Origin: an uncultured Pelagibacteraceae bacterium
GTDB taxonomy: Bacteria > Pseudomonadota > Alphaproteobacteria > Pelagibacterales > Pelagibacteraceae
Assembly (NCBI GenBank): GCA_902524545.1
Contig: CABZDW010000001.1
Coordinates: 62,001-126,000 of the forward strand
Direction of reading: 5' to 3'
DNA length: 64,000 nucleotides
A program made the translations under genes and the position numbers. Under the pieces are notes generated by a model that saw only the letters and a list, made by a program, of their open reading frames with translations, did not search any database and was not told the origin of the DNA. Positions 35,540-45,473 of the stretch are shown here, piece after piece (the stretch's first letter is position 1; the number at the start of each line of letters is the position of its first letter).

Positions 35540-36163
35540 ATGAAACAATTAAATTTACAAAAACTTCAAAATTCACTCAGAAAGAAATTTCTAAAATCTG
35601 GAGTAAAAATGATTGCCCCAGACACGATTTATTTTTCAAAAGATACTAAAGTTGGAAAAAATGTGACGATAGATCCATATGTAGTTTTCGGATCGAAAGT
35701 TAAAATTGGAAATAATGTTAATATCAAATCTTTTAGTCACCTAGAAAATTGTAAGATTGAGAATAAAGTAGAGATTGGACCTTATGCTAGAATAAGACCA
35801 GGCACTACTTTAAAAGAAGGTTCCAAGATTGGAAATTTTGTTGAAATAAAAAAAAGTACAGTTGGAAAAAAAACCAAGGTAAATCATTTAGCTTATGTGG
35901 GTGATACCATAATTGGTAAATCAGCCAATGTTGGAGCAGGAACAATTACTTGTAATTATGATGGAATAAAAAAAAATAAAACTAAAATTAAAGATAATGT
36001 TTTTATTGGTTCTAACTCTTCATTAGTTGCTCCACTAACTCTTGAAGAGAATAGTATAATTGGAGCAGGATCAGTAATTACAAGAAGCGTAAATAAAAAA
36101 TCTTTAGCACTTACAAGAAGTCAACAACTAGAAATTAAAAATTATAAAAGAAAGTCTAAATAA
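35540..36163 (+). CDS. Stand-alone GlmU-type acetyltransferase domain (no uridylyltransferase domain)
   Basis: 207 residues that align with only the C-terminal half of GlmU: the linker helix ('LQNSLRKKFLKSGVKMIAPDT'), hexapeptide repeats from ~residue 40, 'RIRPGTTL', 'GNFVEIKK', 'VNHLAYVGD' (His of the acetyltransferase base) and 'GAGTITCNYDG'. Acetylates glucosamine-1-phosphate. The N-terminal UTP-binding half (LAAGxGTRM) is missing here and there is no room for it, since gph starts 71 bases upstream on the other strand. glmS follows after two bases, so the amino-sugar role is well supported; a separate uridylyltransferase must exist elsewhere. Confidence 0.88.
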   Translation: MKQLNLQKLQNSLRKKFLKSGVKMIAPDTIYFSKDTKVGKNVTIDPYVVFGSKVKIGNNVNIKSFSHLENCKIENKVEIGPYARIRPGTTLKEGSKIGNFVEIKKSTVGKKTKVNHLAYVGDTIIGKSANVGAGTITCNYDGIKKNKTKIKDNVFIGSNSSLVAPLTLEENSIIGAGSVITRSVNKKSLALTRSQQLEIKNYKRKSK

Positions 36164-36165
36164 CT

Positions 36166-37986
36166 ATGTGTGGAATAATAGGGATAAATAGTAATAGACC
36201 AGTTTCGTCAACAATAATTAGCTCTTTAAAAAAATTAGAGTATAGAGGTTACGACTCTGCAGGAATTGCAACACTTTTAAATAATGAAATTAATGAAGTT
36301 AAATCCGAGGGGAGAGTAGATAAACTTGAAAATAATTCATTAGTTCAGAATATGTTGGGAACAATTGGTATCGGTCATGTTCGTTGGGCAACACATGGTC
36401 TACCAAATAGTATAAATGCTCATCCACATTCATCTCAAAATGTTTCTGTTGTACATAATGGAATAATTGAAAATTCAACTTTACTAAAAAAATTTTTAGT
36501 TTCCAAGGACCACAAATTCAAATCACAAACAGACACCGAAGTAATTGTTCATTTGATTACAGAAAATTTAAAAACAGAAAATATTGTAAACTCTATAAAA
36601 AAAACTTTAAAATCCCTTCATGGTAGTTTTGCACTTGGAATAATATTTAAAGATCAACCAGATCTAATTGTTGGCGCAAGAAGAGGTTCACCTTTAGCTG
36701 TAGGTTATGGTCCAAATGAAAATTATTTAGGCTCTGATTCTTATGCTTTAAAATCAATGACAAATAAAATTACTTACCTCAATGATGGTGAATTTTGCAT
36801 GATTAAAAAAGACCATGTAGAATTTTTTAATGAGGATGGAGTTAAAATTAATAAAAAAGTTTTAGAGTTATCTTTAGAGGAAGAAAAATATGACAAAGGT
36901 GATTATAAACACTTTATGGCCAAAGAAATAGAAGAACAACCTACCACATTAAAAAATGGGATTAATGAATATTTAGATACGAAAAATAATGATATTAATA
37001 TTTATAATTTTCCATGGAAAACTAACGAAATTTCTTCAGTAACTCTCATCGGTTGTGGAACAGCTTATCATTCTTGTTTGCTTGCAAAATATTGGTTTGA
37101 AGAACTTACCTCATTAGATGTGAATGTAGATATAGCTTCTGAGTTTAGATACAGAAAAAATAGGCTTAAAAAAGAAACCTTATATGTATTTGTATCTCAA
37201 TCTGGTGAAACAGCTGATACTTATGCAGCCTTAGATTTGTGTAACCAAAATGATATGAAAACATGTGCAGTTGTAAATGTTATTGAAAGTTCAATTGCTA
37301 GAGACTCCAAATTTGTTTTGCCAATACATTGTGGAACTGAGATAGGTGTTGCATCTACAAAAGCTTTTTTAGGGCAAATCCTTATATTGTATATCTTAGC
37401 TTTAAAAATTGGATTATTAAGAAAAGATCTAAAAAAAGAGTTATTTGATCAAAAGTTCAAAGATCTAAAATCTTTACCAAAATTAGTAGAAAAAACTTTG
37501 TTAATGGATAACAAGATACAAACAATATCAAATACCTTTAACGAAGCTAAAGGTTCAATGTTTTTAGGTAGAGGTTTTTCCTTTCCAATAGCATTAGAAG
37601 GTGCATTAAAATTAAAAGAATTATCTTATATGCATGCTGAAGGATATCCAGCCGGTGAAATGAAACATGGACCACTTGCTTTGATAGAGGAGGGTATGCC
37701 AGTTGTTGTTTTAGCCCCAAGAGACAATTATTATAAAAAAACTATTTCGAACATGCAGGAAGTTATTGCAAGAGGGGCAAAAGTTTTATTAGTAACAAAT
37801 AAAAGTAGTGACGAGATAGTTTCTGAAAATATTTGGGAAAAAATTGAAGTTGAAACTGCTAATGAGGATCTTTTGCCCTTTCTTTTAACAATCCCTTTAC
37901 AAAAATTAGCTTATTTTTCAGCACTTAAAAAAGGATTTGATATAGATAAGCCTAGAAATTTAGCCAAATCAGTAACCGTTGAATAA
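36166..37986 (+). CDS. glmS: Glutamine-fructose-6-phosphate aminotransferase
   Basis: 606 residues, normal length. N-terminal Ntn glutaminase domain begins 'MCGIIGINSNRP' (Cys2 becomes the nucleophile), then two SIS sugar-isomerase domains with 'SQSGETADT' (near residue 345) and 'GRGFSFPIALEGALKLKELSY' (near 470), ending 'DKPRNLAKSVTVE'. Makes glucosamine-6-phosphate for peptidoglycan and lipid A. Directly downstream of the GlmU-like acetyltransferase; the missing step between them, GlmM, is not in the window unless the phosphomutase at 25.7 kb does it. Confidence 0.96.
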   Translation: MCGIIGINSNRPVSSTIISSLKKLEYRGYDSAGIATLLNNEINEVKSEGRVDKLENNSLVQNMLGTIGIGHVRWATHGLPNSINAHPHSSQNVSVVHNGIIENSTLLKKFLVSKDHKFKSQTDTEVIVHLITENLKTENIVNSIKKTLKSLHGSFALGIIFKDQPDLIVGARRGSPLAVGYGPNENYLGSDSYALKSMTNKITYLNDGEFCMIKKDHVEFFNEDGVKINKKVLELSLEEEKYDKGDYKHFMAKEIEEQPTTLKNGINEYLDTKNNDINIYNFPWKTNEISSVTLIGCGTAYHSCLLAKYWFEELTSLDVNVDIASEFRYRKNRLKKETLYVFVSQSGETADTYAALDLCNQNDMKTCAVVNVIESSIARDSKFVLPIHCGTEIGVASTKAFLGQILILYILALKIGLLRKDLKKELFDQKFKDLKSLPKLVEKTLLMDNKIQTISNTFNEAKGSMFLGRGFSFPIALEGALKLKELSYMHAEGYPAGEMKHGPLALIEEGMPVVVLAPRDNYYKKTISNMQEVIARGAKVLLVTNKSSDEIVSENIWEKIEVETANEDLLPFLLTIPLQKLAYFSALKKGFDIDKPRNLAKSVTVE

Positions 37987-38021
37987 TAGAAAAACTCTGA
38001 TACAACAATCCTGAGTTGAAC

Positions 38022-39401
38022 ATGAAAAATTGGAAAGTAAATAGTTGGAGAAAGTATCCTGTCAAACATATACCAAAGTATGATGATGAGAAGGAACTTA
38101 ATAGTGTTTTAAATAAATTAAAAACATTTCCACCACTTGTTTTTGCAGGTGAAACAAGACACCTCAAAGATCAACTTGCTAAAGTAGTTGATGGAAAAGC
38201 ATTTCTATTACAAGGTGGTGACTGCGCAGAAAGTTTTGCAGAATTTCATCCTGATAATATTAGAGATACTTTTAAAGTAATACTTCAAATGGCTTTAGTA
38301 ATGACATATTCGGCATCTTTACCTGTTGTAAAACTTGGAAGAATTGCTGGACAGTTTTCTAAGCCAAGAAGTGCCCCAACAGAAAAACAAGGTGACATTG
38401 AATTACCAAGTTATTTAGGTGACAACATTAATGCAATAGACTTTAACGAAAAAGCTAGAAGACCTGATCCAAAAAGAATGTACAAAGCATATTCTCAATC
38501 AGCCTCAACACTAAATCTTTTGCGAGCATTTTCAAAAGGTGGTTTTGCAGACTTGAACAAAGTTCATTTATGGAACTTAGATTACATTAAAAAAAGTCCA
38601 CAAGCGAAAAAGTTTAAAGACTTAGAGGATAAAATTGCTGATGCATTGGCTTTTATGGAAGCATGTGGAATAACTTCAGACTTTAATAATAGATTATACA
38701 CCGTTAATTTCTGGACATCACATGAAGCTCTTCATTTACCATTTGAGGAAAGTATGACAAGAGTAGACTCAACAACTGGTGAGTATCATGATACATCTGC
38801 TCATTTTGTTTGGATTGGTGATAGAACAAGACAACTAGACGGTGGACACGTTGAATTTTGTAAAGGAATCGAAAATCCGATTGGAATAAAGTGCGGTCCT
38901 ACTTCAAAACCTGAGGAGATTGCAAAAATTTGTGAGGTATTAAATCCAAAAAATGAAAAAGGAAAAATAACTCTGATTTCCAGATTTGGTCATCAAAATG
39001 TTGAAAAGTTTTTACCGAAGTTAATTAGAAGAATCAGAAAAGAGGGACTTAATGTTATTTGGTCATGTGATCCGATGCATGGTAATACTATTGCATCAAC
39101 AACCGGATTTAAAACTAGACCTTTCAATAATGTAGTAAATGAGGTTAAAAATGTTTTTGGTGTCCATCAGTCAGAGGGAAGTTATGCGGGTGGTTTGCAC
39201 GTCGAAATGACTGGTCAAGATGTGACAGAGTGCACTGGAGGTGCTAGAAAAATATCTGATGCTGATTTGTCAAGTAGATATCATACACACTGTGATCCAA
39301 GACTAAATTCTGATCAAGCTTTAGAATTGGCTTTTTTAATTTCTGATGAAATTAAAAAGAACTCTAATTACGCAAAAAATATTATTAAAGCCGCTTCTTA
39401 A
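38022..39401 (+). CDS. Class II 3-deoxy-7-phosphoheptulonate synthase
   Basis: 459 residues of the plant/Mycobacterium-type DAHP synthase: 'PLVFAGETRHLKDQLA', 'LLQGGDCAESFAEF', 'KLGRIAGQFSKPRS', 'SCDPMHGNT' and 'GGLHVEMTGQDVTECTGG'. First step of the shikimate pathway. I use the ATG at 38022; the TTG two codons earlier is a less likely start. 35 bases after glmS on the same strand. Confidence 0.94.
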   Translation: MKNWKVNSWRKYPVKHIPKYDDEKELNSVLNKLKTFPPLVFAGETRHLKDQLAKVVDGKAFLLQGGDCAESFAEFHPDNIRDTFKVILQMALVMTYSASLPVVKLGRIAGQFSKPRSAPTEKQGDIELPSYLGDNINAIDFNEKARRPDPKRMYKAYSQSASTLNLLRAFSKGGFADLNKVHLWNLDYIKKSPQAKKFKDLEDKIADALAFMEACGITSDFNNRLYTVNFWTSHEALHLPFEESMTRVDSTTGEYHDTSAHFVWIGDRTRQLDGGHVEFCKGIENPIGIKCGPTSKPEEIAKICEVLNPKNEKGKITLISRFGHQNVEKFLPKLIRRIRKEGLNVIWSCDPMHGNTIASTTGFKTRPFNNVVNEVKNVFGVHQSEGSYAGGLHVEMTGQDVTECTGGARKISDADLSSRYHTHCDPRLNSDQALELAFLISDEIKKNSNYAKNIIKAAS

Positions 39402-39480
39402 AGCTTATTAATCAAATAGGCTAATTAAGTATGACTATTATTATTATACAATTTTAATTATAAGTAATTATATCTTAAAT

Positions 39481-41139
39481 ATGGACAAAAAATTAAAAAT
39501 CGCTTTAGCACAATTAAATCCTTTAGTTGGAGATGTTGTAGGAAATATTGATAAACTAATAACAATTAGATCCAAATTAGACGACGACATAGATGTGTTA
39601 GTTGCACCAGAACTTTATGTGTCGGGATATCCGATAGATGACTTAGTTCTAAGAGAGGATTTTCTAAATTTAGTTGAGAATGAAATAAAAAAACTCGTAG
39701 AAACTACAAAAGACGAAAAATCATCAATAATTTTTGGTGCACCACGAAAAGACAGAAAAGACATTAAAAATTCCGTATTTGTAGCTGAAAATGGAAAAAT
39801 TATTGCAATAAAAGATAAGTATGAGCTTCCTAATACAGGAGTTTTTGATGAACAAAGAATATTTACTGAGGGTAAATTAGAAGATTGCGTGAAAATAAAA
39901 GATATAAGATTTGGGTTACCAATTTGTGAGGATATTTGGGAAAAAACAGTTCTTGAAAAATTATCAGAATCAGGTGCAGAGATTATTATTGCAATTAATG
40001 CTTCACCCTTTACAGTTTCTAAAAGTTTTGAAAGAGAGCATGTAACCTTAACAAGAGTTAAAGAAATAAAACTGCCACTTATTTATCTTAATAGAATTGG
40101 TGGACAAGATGAATTAATATTTGATGGTTCCTCTTTTGGGTTAAACTATGATGGAAGTAAATTTTTCTGCTCAAAAGAATTCAAAGAGGAAATTTCAGTC
40201 ATAAATCTTTTAAAACAAAATGGAAAATGGATAGGCAATGGAAATCAAAGAAAAAATTCATCTGAAACAGAAAGATTGTATAAAGCCTTAGTTCTAGGAT
40301 TAAGAGATTATGTAAATAATAACAAATTTAATGGAGTTGTTTTAGGTTTATCGGGTGGTGTTGACTCCGCCCTAGTTGCAGCAATAGCAACTGATGCATT
40401 TGGCTCAGAAATGGTCCAAGCAATAATGCTCCCAAGTCCTTTTACAGGTCAAGAAAGTCTTAGTGATGCAAAAGATGCAGCCAATCTTTTAAAGATTAAA
40501 TTTTCAAATTTAGAAATTAGTGAAGCCATGAGAATTGTTGATAAAACTTTGGTAAAATTTAATGGAAATAATTTTTCCCCTGGTATCACTGAAGAAAATA
40601 TTCAGTCAAGGTTGAGGGGTTTACTTTTAATGGCTTTATCAAACAGATATGGCTATATGGTATTAGCTACTGGAAATAAATCAGAATATGCTGTTGGGTA
40701 TTCAACTTTATATGGTGATATGTGTGGAGGTTTCGCACCTATCAAAGATGTATGGAAAACTGATGTTTTTAAATTATGTAGATGGAGAAATGAAAATTTT
40801 TCTGACCTGTTTAAAGGTCAAAAAGGACAAGTGATTCCGGAAAACATCATAACAAAAGCACCAACAGCTGAATTGAAAGAAAATCAAAAGGATTCTGATA
40901 GTTTACCGGAATACGAAATTTTAGACGAAATTTTAAAAGATTTAGTTGAAAAAGAGATTTCAGTTGAGAAAATTATATCAAAAGGCTTTGAGAGAAAAGT
41001 TGTCGAAAAAACAGCTCGTCTATTAGCTAAATCTGAATATAAAAGGTTTCAAGCAGCACCAGGACCAAAAGTAACTTCAAAGGCTTTTGGGAGAGACAGA
41101 AGATTTCCGCTTACAAGTGGTTTTAATAATTGGAGCTAA
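39481..41139 (+). CDS. nadE: Glutamine-dependent NAD+ synthetase
   Basis: 552 residues in two domains. The N-terminal nitrilase-like glutaminase has its Glu-Lys-Cys set in 'APELYVSGYP', 'KYELPN' and 'PICEDIW'. The C-terminal synthetase has the PP-loop 'GLSGGVDSALVAAIATDAFG' near residue 290 and 'GNKSEYAVGYSTLYGDM'. Converts deamido-NAD to NAD with glutamine as nitrogen donor. The cysS ATG starts on the base after its stop. Confidence 0.95.
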   Translation: MDKKLKIALAQLNPLVGDVVGNIDKLITIRSKLDDDIDVLVAPELYVSGYPIDDLVLREDFLNLVENEIKKLVETTKDEKSSIIFGAPRKDRKDIKNSVFVAENGKIIAIKDKYELPNTGVFDEQRIFTEGKLEDCVKIKDIRFGLPICEDIWEKTVLEKLSESGAEIIIAINASPFTVSKSFEREHVTLTRVKEIKLPLIYLNRIGGQDELIFDGSSFGLNYDGSKFFCSKEFKEEISVINLLKQNGKWIGNGNQRKNSSETERLYKALVLGLRDYVNNNKFNGVVLGLSGGVDSALVAAIATDAFGSEMVQAIMLPSPFTGQESLSDAKDAANLLKIKFSNLEISEAMRIVDKTLVKFNGNNFSPGITEENIQSRLRGLLLMALSNRYGYMVLATGNKSEYAVGYSTLYGDMCGGFAPIKDVWKTDVFKLCRWRNENFSDLFKGQKGQVIPENIITKAPTAELKENQKDSDSLPEYEILDEILKDLVEKEISVEKIISKGFERKVVEKTARLLAKSEYKRFQAAPGPKVTSKAFGRDRRFPLTSGFNNWS

Positions 41140-42501
41140 ATGAATAAAGATATTTTTTTATCAAATAGTTTAGGTAATAAGAAAGAAAAATTTAATCCAA
41201 TTGATCCAACAAATATCGGAATGTATGTATGTGGTCCAACGGTGTATGATGATCCTCATATCGGGAATGCAAGACCATTAATAATTTTTGATATATTGTT
41301 TAAGGTTTTAAAATGTAAATATGGAAATAAGTCGGTTACGTATGTTCGAAATATTACTGATATAGATGATAAAATTATCAAATCATCTGAAGAAAAAAAA
41401 ATTCCAATAACTAAATTAACTTCAAATATTATAAAAAAATTTCATGAAAATTGTAATTATTTAAATTGTGAAACACCAACTCACGAACCTAAAGCTACTG
41501 ATAATATTGATTTAATGATCGATATGATACACGAATTAATTAAAGGTGAATATGCCTACGAGAGTGAAAAGCATGTTTATTTTAAGATAAAAAAATTTAG
41601 AAATTATGGTATGCTCTCTAATAAAAATATTGATGATTTGATAGCAGGTTCAAGGGTAGAATTATCTGAAAACAAGCAAAATCCAGAAGATTTTGTATTA
41701 TGGAAACCATCAGTTGGCACAGAACCGTTTTGGGATTCTCCTTGGGGTAAAGGAAGACCTGGATGGCATTTAGAATGTTCAGTAATGTCAAAAAAATATC
41801 TAGGTAATACCTTTGATATACATGGAGGAGGTCGAGATTTAATATTTCCCCATCATGAAAATGAGATTGCACAGTCGCTATGCGCAAATAAAACAAAAAA
41901 ATTTGCGAATTATTGGATTCACAATAATTTTGTAACAATGTCGAACGAAAAAATGTCCAAATCACAGGGAAATATTTTAAAGATAAGTGATTTAAAAAAA
42001 ATATATAATGGTCAAGTCTTAAGATTAGCTCTAATTAGCGCTCACTACAGTCAGCCACTGGACTGGAATGAAAAACTTATGGAAGAATGTGAAAAAACTC
42101 TAAACAAGTGGTATAATTGCTATGTTAATGTTGATCAAAAAATATTGATACAAGATAATGATCTAAAACCTTTGTATGATGACTTAAATACACCGGGCTT
42201 TATTTCAGTACTGCATGAGCTTTTTGATAAGGCTAAAGACGGTGGTCAAAAAGACAAAGAACTATTTACAACTGCATGTAAATTTATTGGACTTTTAAGT
42301 CAATCAAAAGAAGAGTGGAATAGCTTTAGAAAGAGAAATCTGAAAATTTCTGAAAAAGATATTCTAGCAAAAATTAATCAAAGAAATGATGCTAGAATTA
42401 AAAAAAATTACGAATTAGCAGATAAAATTAGAGATGAGTTATTCGATGAAGGTATTTTAATTGAAGATGAGGATGGTAAAACAATTTGGAAAGCTAAATG
42501 A
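41140..42501 (+). CDS. cysS: Cysteinyl-tRNA synthetase
   Basis: 453 residues. Class I motifs: 'DPHIGNAR' (HIGH box, near residue 38) and 'KMSKSQGN' (near 270). Zinc ligands include the Cys in 'YVCGPTVYDD' and 'HLECSVMS' with 'HHENE'. The C-terminal helical domain is complete. Stop overlaps the cimA ATG by four bases. Confidence 0.96.
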   Translation: MNKDIFLSNSLGNKKEKFNPIDPTNIGMYVCGPTVYDDPHIGNARPLIIFDILFKVLKCKYGNKSVTYVRNITDIDDKIIKSSEEKKIPITKLTSNIIKKFHENCNYLNCETPTHEPKATDNIDLMIDMIHELIKGEYAYESEKHVYFKIKKFRNYGMLSNKNIDDLIAGSRVELSENKQNPEDFVLWKPSVGTEPFWDSPWGKGRPGWHLECSVMSKKYLGNTFDIHGGGRDLIFPHHENEIAQSLCANKTKKFANYWIHNNFVTMSNEKMSKSQGNILKISDLKKIYNGQVLRLALISAHYSQPLDWNEKLMEECEKTLNKWYNCYVNVDQKILIQDNDLKPLYDDLNTPGFISVLHELFDKAKDGGQKDKELFTTACKFIGLLSQSKEEWNSFRKRNLKISEKDILAKINQRNDARIKKNYELADKIRDELFDEGILIEDEDGKTIWKAK

Positions 42502-44099
42502 CTAAAGAAAGATTATATATTTTTGACACGACATTAAGAGATGGTGCTCAAACTCAAGGTGTAGATTTTTCATTAGAGGACAAGGAAAAAATTGCTCTAA
42601 CTTTAGATAATCTGGGTGTGGATTATATAGAGGCAGGATGGCCTGGAGCTAATCCAACTGATACAGAATTTTTTCAAAAGAAGCATGAATTTAAAAACTC
42701 AAAACTAACATCTTTTGGTATGACGAAGAAATCAGGACGTAGTGCAGAAAACGATACTGGTTTATCCGCAATTATGAATTCAAATACTTCAGCTGTGTGT
42801 TTAGTTGGTAAGTCTTGGGATTTTCATGTTGATCTTGCTTTGGGAATAACAAATGAAGAAAATTTGAATAATATTTCTGAGAGCGCTAAACATTTTGTTA
42901 AGGCAAAAAAAGAATTTATGTTTGATGCTGAGCATTTTTTTGATGGTTATAAAGCAAATCCAAAATATGCACTATCCTGTATCAAAGCAGCTTATGATCA
43001 AGGCGCAAGGTGGATCATACTGTGTGATACAAATGGAGGAACACTTCCACATGAAGTTACACAGATAGTCAGTGAAGTCGCAAAAGTAGTACCAGGAAAA
43101 AACTTAGGAATTCATGCTCATAACGATACCGGTAATGCAGTTGCTAATTCATTAGCAGCAGTATTGTCTGGAGTTAGACAAATTCAAGGTACAATAAATG
43201 GGTTAGGCGAGAGATGTGGAAATGCAAATTTGATGTCGTTAATTCCTACATTTTTTTTAAAGAAGGACTTTTCATCTCAGTTTGAAATTGGAATAAAATC
43301 AAAAAACATTAAAAATCTTACTGATTGCTCAAGACTTTTAGATGAAATTTTGAATAGAAAACCCAATCAACATTTACCCTATGTAGGTGCTGCAGCTTTT
43401 TCACATAAAGGGGGATTACATGTATCTGCTGTGCAAAAAGATCCTAAAACTTATGAGCATATTAATCCAGAGGAAGTTGGTAACGCAAGAAACATTATCG
43501 TCTCCGATCAATCAGGCAAGTCAAATATTATCTCAAGATTAAAGAGTATCAAAGTTAATATTCAAGAAAATGATCCTAAAATTAAAAAATTATTAGATGA
43601 AGTAAAAGATAGAGAATTCATCGGTTATAGTTATGATGGTGCAGATGCATCATTCGAATTATTAGCTAGAAGAATTATTGGAGAGATACCGCGATATATA
43701 TCTATTAATGAATATGACGTTTTGGTAAAAAAAAATAAATCCGGTGAAATAGTTTCCTCTGCAAAAGCACAATTGGAGGTTGATGGGGAAAAAATAATGT
43801 GTGAAGGAGAGGGGAATGGTCCAGTTAATGCTTTAGATAATGCCATCAGACAAAACGTTGATAGATTAGCAAAATACTCAAAATATTTAAAAGATTTAAA
43901 ACTAGTAGATTATAAAGTCAGAATCTTAAATACAGGAACTGAGGCTGTAACAAGAGTTTCAATTGAAAGTACAGATTCTCATGGAAAAAATTGGTTTACT
44001 ATTGGTGTGTCTACAAACATTATTGATGCTTCATTCAAAGCATTAATTGATAGTTTAGATTATAAATTATTCAAAGATAATGCACCTGCAAGTAAATAA
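42498..44099 (+). CDS. cimA: (R)-Citramalate synthase
   Basis: 533 residues. 'IFDTTLRDGAQTQGVDFSLEDKE' and 'HAHNDTGNAVANSLAAV' are the metal-binding motifs of the isopropylmalate/citramalate synthase family; the overall organisation with a long C-terminal regulatory domain (from ~residue 400) and 'SDQSGKSNI' fits the CimA subgroup. Condenses pyruvate and acetyl-CoA, giving a threonine-independent route to isoleucine. Confidence 0.9.
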   Translation: MTKERLYIFDTTLRDGAQTQGVDFSLEDKEKIALTLDNLGVDYIEAGWPGANPTDTEFFQKKHEFKNSKLTSFGMTKKSGRSAENDTGLSAIMNSNTSAVCLVGKSWDFHVDLALGITNEENLNNISESAKHFVKAKKEFMFDAEHFFDGYKANPKYALSCIKAAYDQGARWIILCDTNGGTLPHEVTQIVSEVAKVVPGKNLGIHAHNDTGNAVANSLAAVLSGVRQIQGTINGLGERCGNANLMSLIPTFFLKKDFSSQFEIGIKSKNIKNLTDCSRLLDEILNRKPNQHLPYVGAAAFSHKGGLHVSAVQKDPKTYEHINPEEVGNARNIIVSDQSGKSNIISRLKSIKVNIQENDPKIKKLLDEVKDREFIGYSYDGADASFELLARRIIGEIPRYISINEYDVLVKKNKSGEIVSSAKAQLEVDGEKIMCEGEGNGPVNALDNAIRQNVDRLAKYSKYLKDLKLVDYKVRILNTGTEAVTRVSIESTDSHGKNWFTIGVSTNIIDASFKALIDSLDYKLFKDNAPASK

Positions 44100-44813
44100 A
44101 TGAGTAAAAATAATATCTCATTTATTCTAAATAAACCCCAGTTATCTGAAAATATTGGTGCCTGTGCTAGAGCAATTAAAAACTTTAATTTTAAGAAATT
44201 GGTTTTAGTTAGTCCTAAACCTGTTTTACCTAACGACAAAATCTTTGCCACATCGGTTGGAGCCAAAGATGTTATTATAAAAAGTAAAAAATATAATAAT
44301 TTAGAGAAGGCCATAAGCAAAATTGATATTGTCATTGCCACTTCTGCGAGATTTAGAAATAAAAATATCAAACATATACATTTAGGTGACTTAAAGGATA
44401 TTAATTTTAAAAAGAAAATTGGTTTTTTATTTGGTTCAGAGGCATCGGGTTTGTCAAACGATGAAATCAGTTACGCTAATTATACTATGCAAATACCTAC
44501 TAACCCTGATTTTAAATCTTTAAATCTATCCCATAGTCTGATCATAATTGCTCAATACGTCTCTAGTCTTATTAAACTGAAAAATATCCCATTTAAAAAA
44601 TCAAAAAAAGTCAAATCAGCCAGTAAAAAAGAGATACAATCAATGTTGAGTCTTTGTGTTAAAAATTTAGATGAAGTTAATTTTTTTAGACCTAAAGAAA
44701 AGAAAGCAAAAATGCTTGAGAACTTGAGAAATATTTTTTATAAAATGGAGTTATCTGATAAAGAAACACGCATATTATCAGGTGTATTTGCAAGTTTAGG
44801 TAAAAAACGTTGA
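44100..44813 (+). CDS. trmJ: SpoU-family RNA methyltransferase, probably tRNA TrmJ
   Basis: 237 residues. SPOUT fold with the knot motif 'GFLFGSEASGLSNDEI' near residue 120 and 'QIPTNPDFKSLNLSHSLIIIAQ', typical of TrmJ (2'-O-methylation at position 32 of tRNA). A C-terminal helical extension fits the group. The symbol is inferred from these motifs and length. Starts directly after the cimA stop; a promoter for rpsD begins at its last base. Confidence 0.8.
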   Translation: MSKNNISFILNKPQLSENIGACARAIKNFNFKKLVLVSPKPVLPNDKIFATSVGAKDVIIKSKKYNNLEKAISKIDIVIATSARFRNKNIKHIHLGDLKDINFKKKIGFLFGSEASGLSNDEISYANYTMQIPTNPDFKSLNLSHSLIIIAQYVSSLIKLKNIPFKKSKKVKSASKKEIQSMLSLCVKNLDEVNFFRPKEKKAKMLENLRNIFYKMELSDKETRILSGVFASLGKKR

Positions 44814-44841
44814 TTGACAAATAAAAGAGTAAGTTTATAAA
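44814..44841 (+). promoter_or_regulatory. Sigma-70 promoter of rpsD
   Basis: Consensus TTGACA (44814-44819), 16-base spacer, TATAAA (44836-44841). The first transcribed base would lie about 44847-44849, with the rpsD ATG at 44854, so the mRNA leader would be only about 5-7 bases and effectively leaderless. No Shine-Dalgarno is visible. It is the best promoter match that I see in the window. Confidence 0.7.
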
Positions 44842-44853
44842 GCCCAATATCAC

Positions 44854-45471
44854 ATGACAAAGAGAATTAACTCCAAACACAAAGTTGATAGAAGACTAAA
44901 AGTTAATTTATGGGGCAGACCCAAAAGCCCATTTAATAAAAGAGCCTATGGACCAGGTCAGCATGGTCAGACTAGACAAGGCAAACCTTCAGATTATGGT
45001 ATTCAACTACAGGCAAAACAAAAACTTAAAGCTTATTACGGAAATATTAATGAAAGACAATTCAGAAATATTTATAAAAAGGCCTCTATGCTTAAAGGAG
45101 ATACAAGTGAAAATTTAATTGGACTTTTAGAGAGAAGATTAGATGCAGTAATCTACAGAGCTAAATTTGCAACAACAATTTTTTCGGCAAGACAATTAAT
45201 TAATCACGGACACGTTAAGGTAAATGGAAAAAAAGTAAATATTTCTAGCTATTTAGTTAAAGAGGAAGATAGTATTGAAATAAGAAATAAATCAAAACAA
45301 TTAGCAATCATTGACATAGCTTTAGCAAGCAAAGAGAGAGAAGCACCCGAATATATTCAATTAGATCAAAAAAATAAAAAATTTAAATTTGTAAGAATTC
45401 CAAAATTTGAAGAAGTTCCATATCCTATAGTAATGGAACCAAATTTAGTCATCGAATACTACTCAAGATAA
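44854..45471 (+). CDS. rpsD: 30S ribosomal protein S4
   Basis: 205 residues. '[38 protein letters not shown]' opening of the alphaproteobacterial S4, then the S4 RNA-binding domain '[38 protein letters not shown]' (residues ~90-130) and the C-terminal '[18 protein letters not shown]'. Primary 16S rRNA binder. Has its own strong promoter just upstream. Confidence 0.97.
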   Translation: MTKRINSKHKVDRRLKVNLWGRPKSPFNKRAYGPGQHGQTRQGKPSDYGIQLQAKQKLKAYYGNINERQFRNIYKKASMLKGDTSENLIGLLERRLDAVIYRAKFATTIFSARQLINHGHVKVNGKKVNISSYLVKEEDSIEIRNKSKQLAIIDIALASKEREAPEYIQLDQKNKKFKFVRIPKFEEVPYPIVMEPNLVIEYYSR

Positions 45472-45473
45472 AA

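Noticed and set aside
41618-41965. 115-residue reading frame on the reverse strand
   Set aside because: Antisense to conserved cysS motifs; no ribosome site or family match.
44060-44371. 103-residue hydrophobic frame on the reverse strand
   Set aside because: Antisense to the trmJ-like gene, whose SPOUT motifs are clear.
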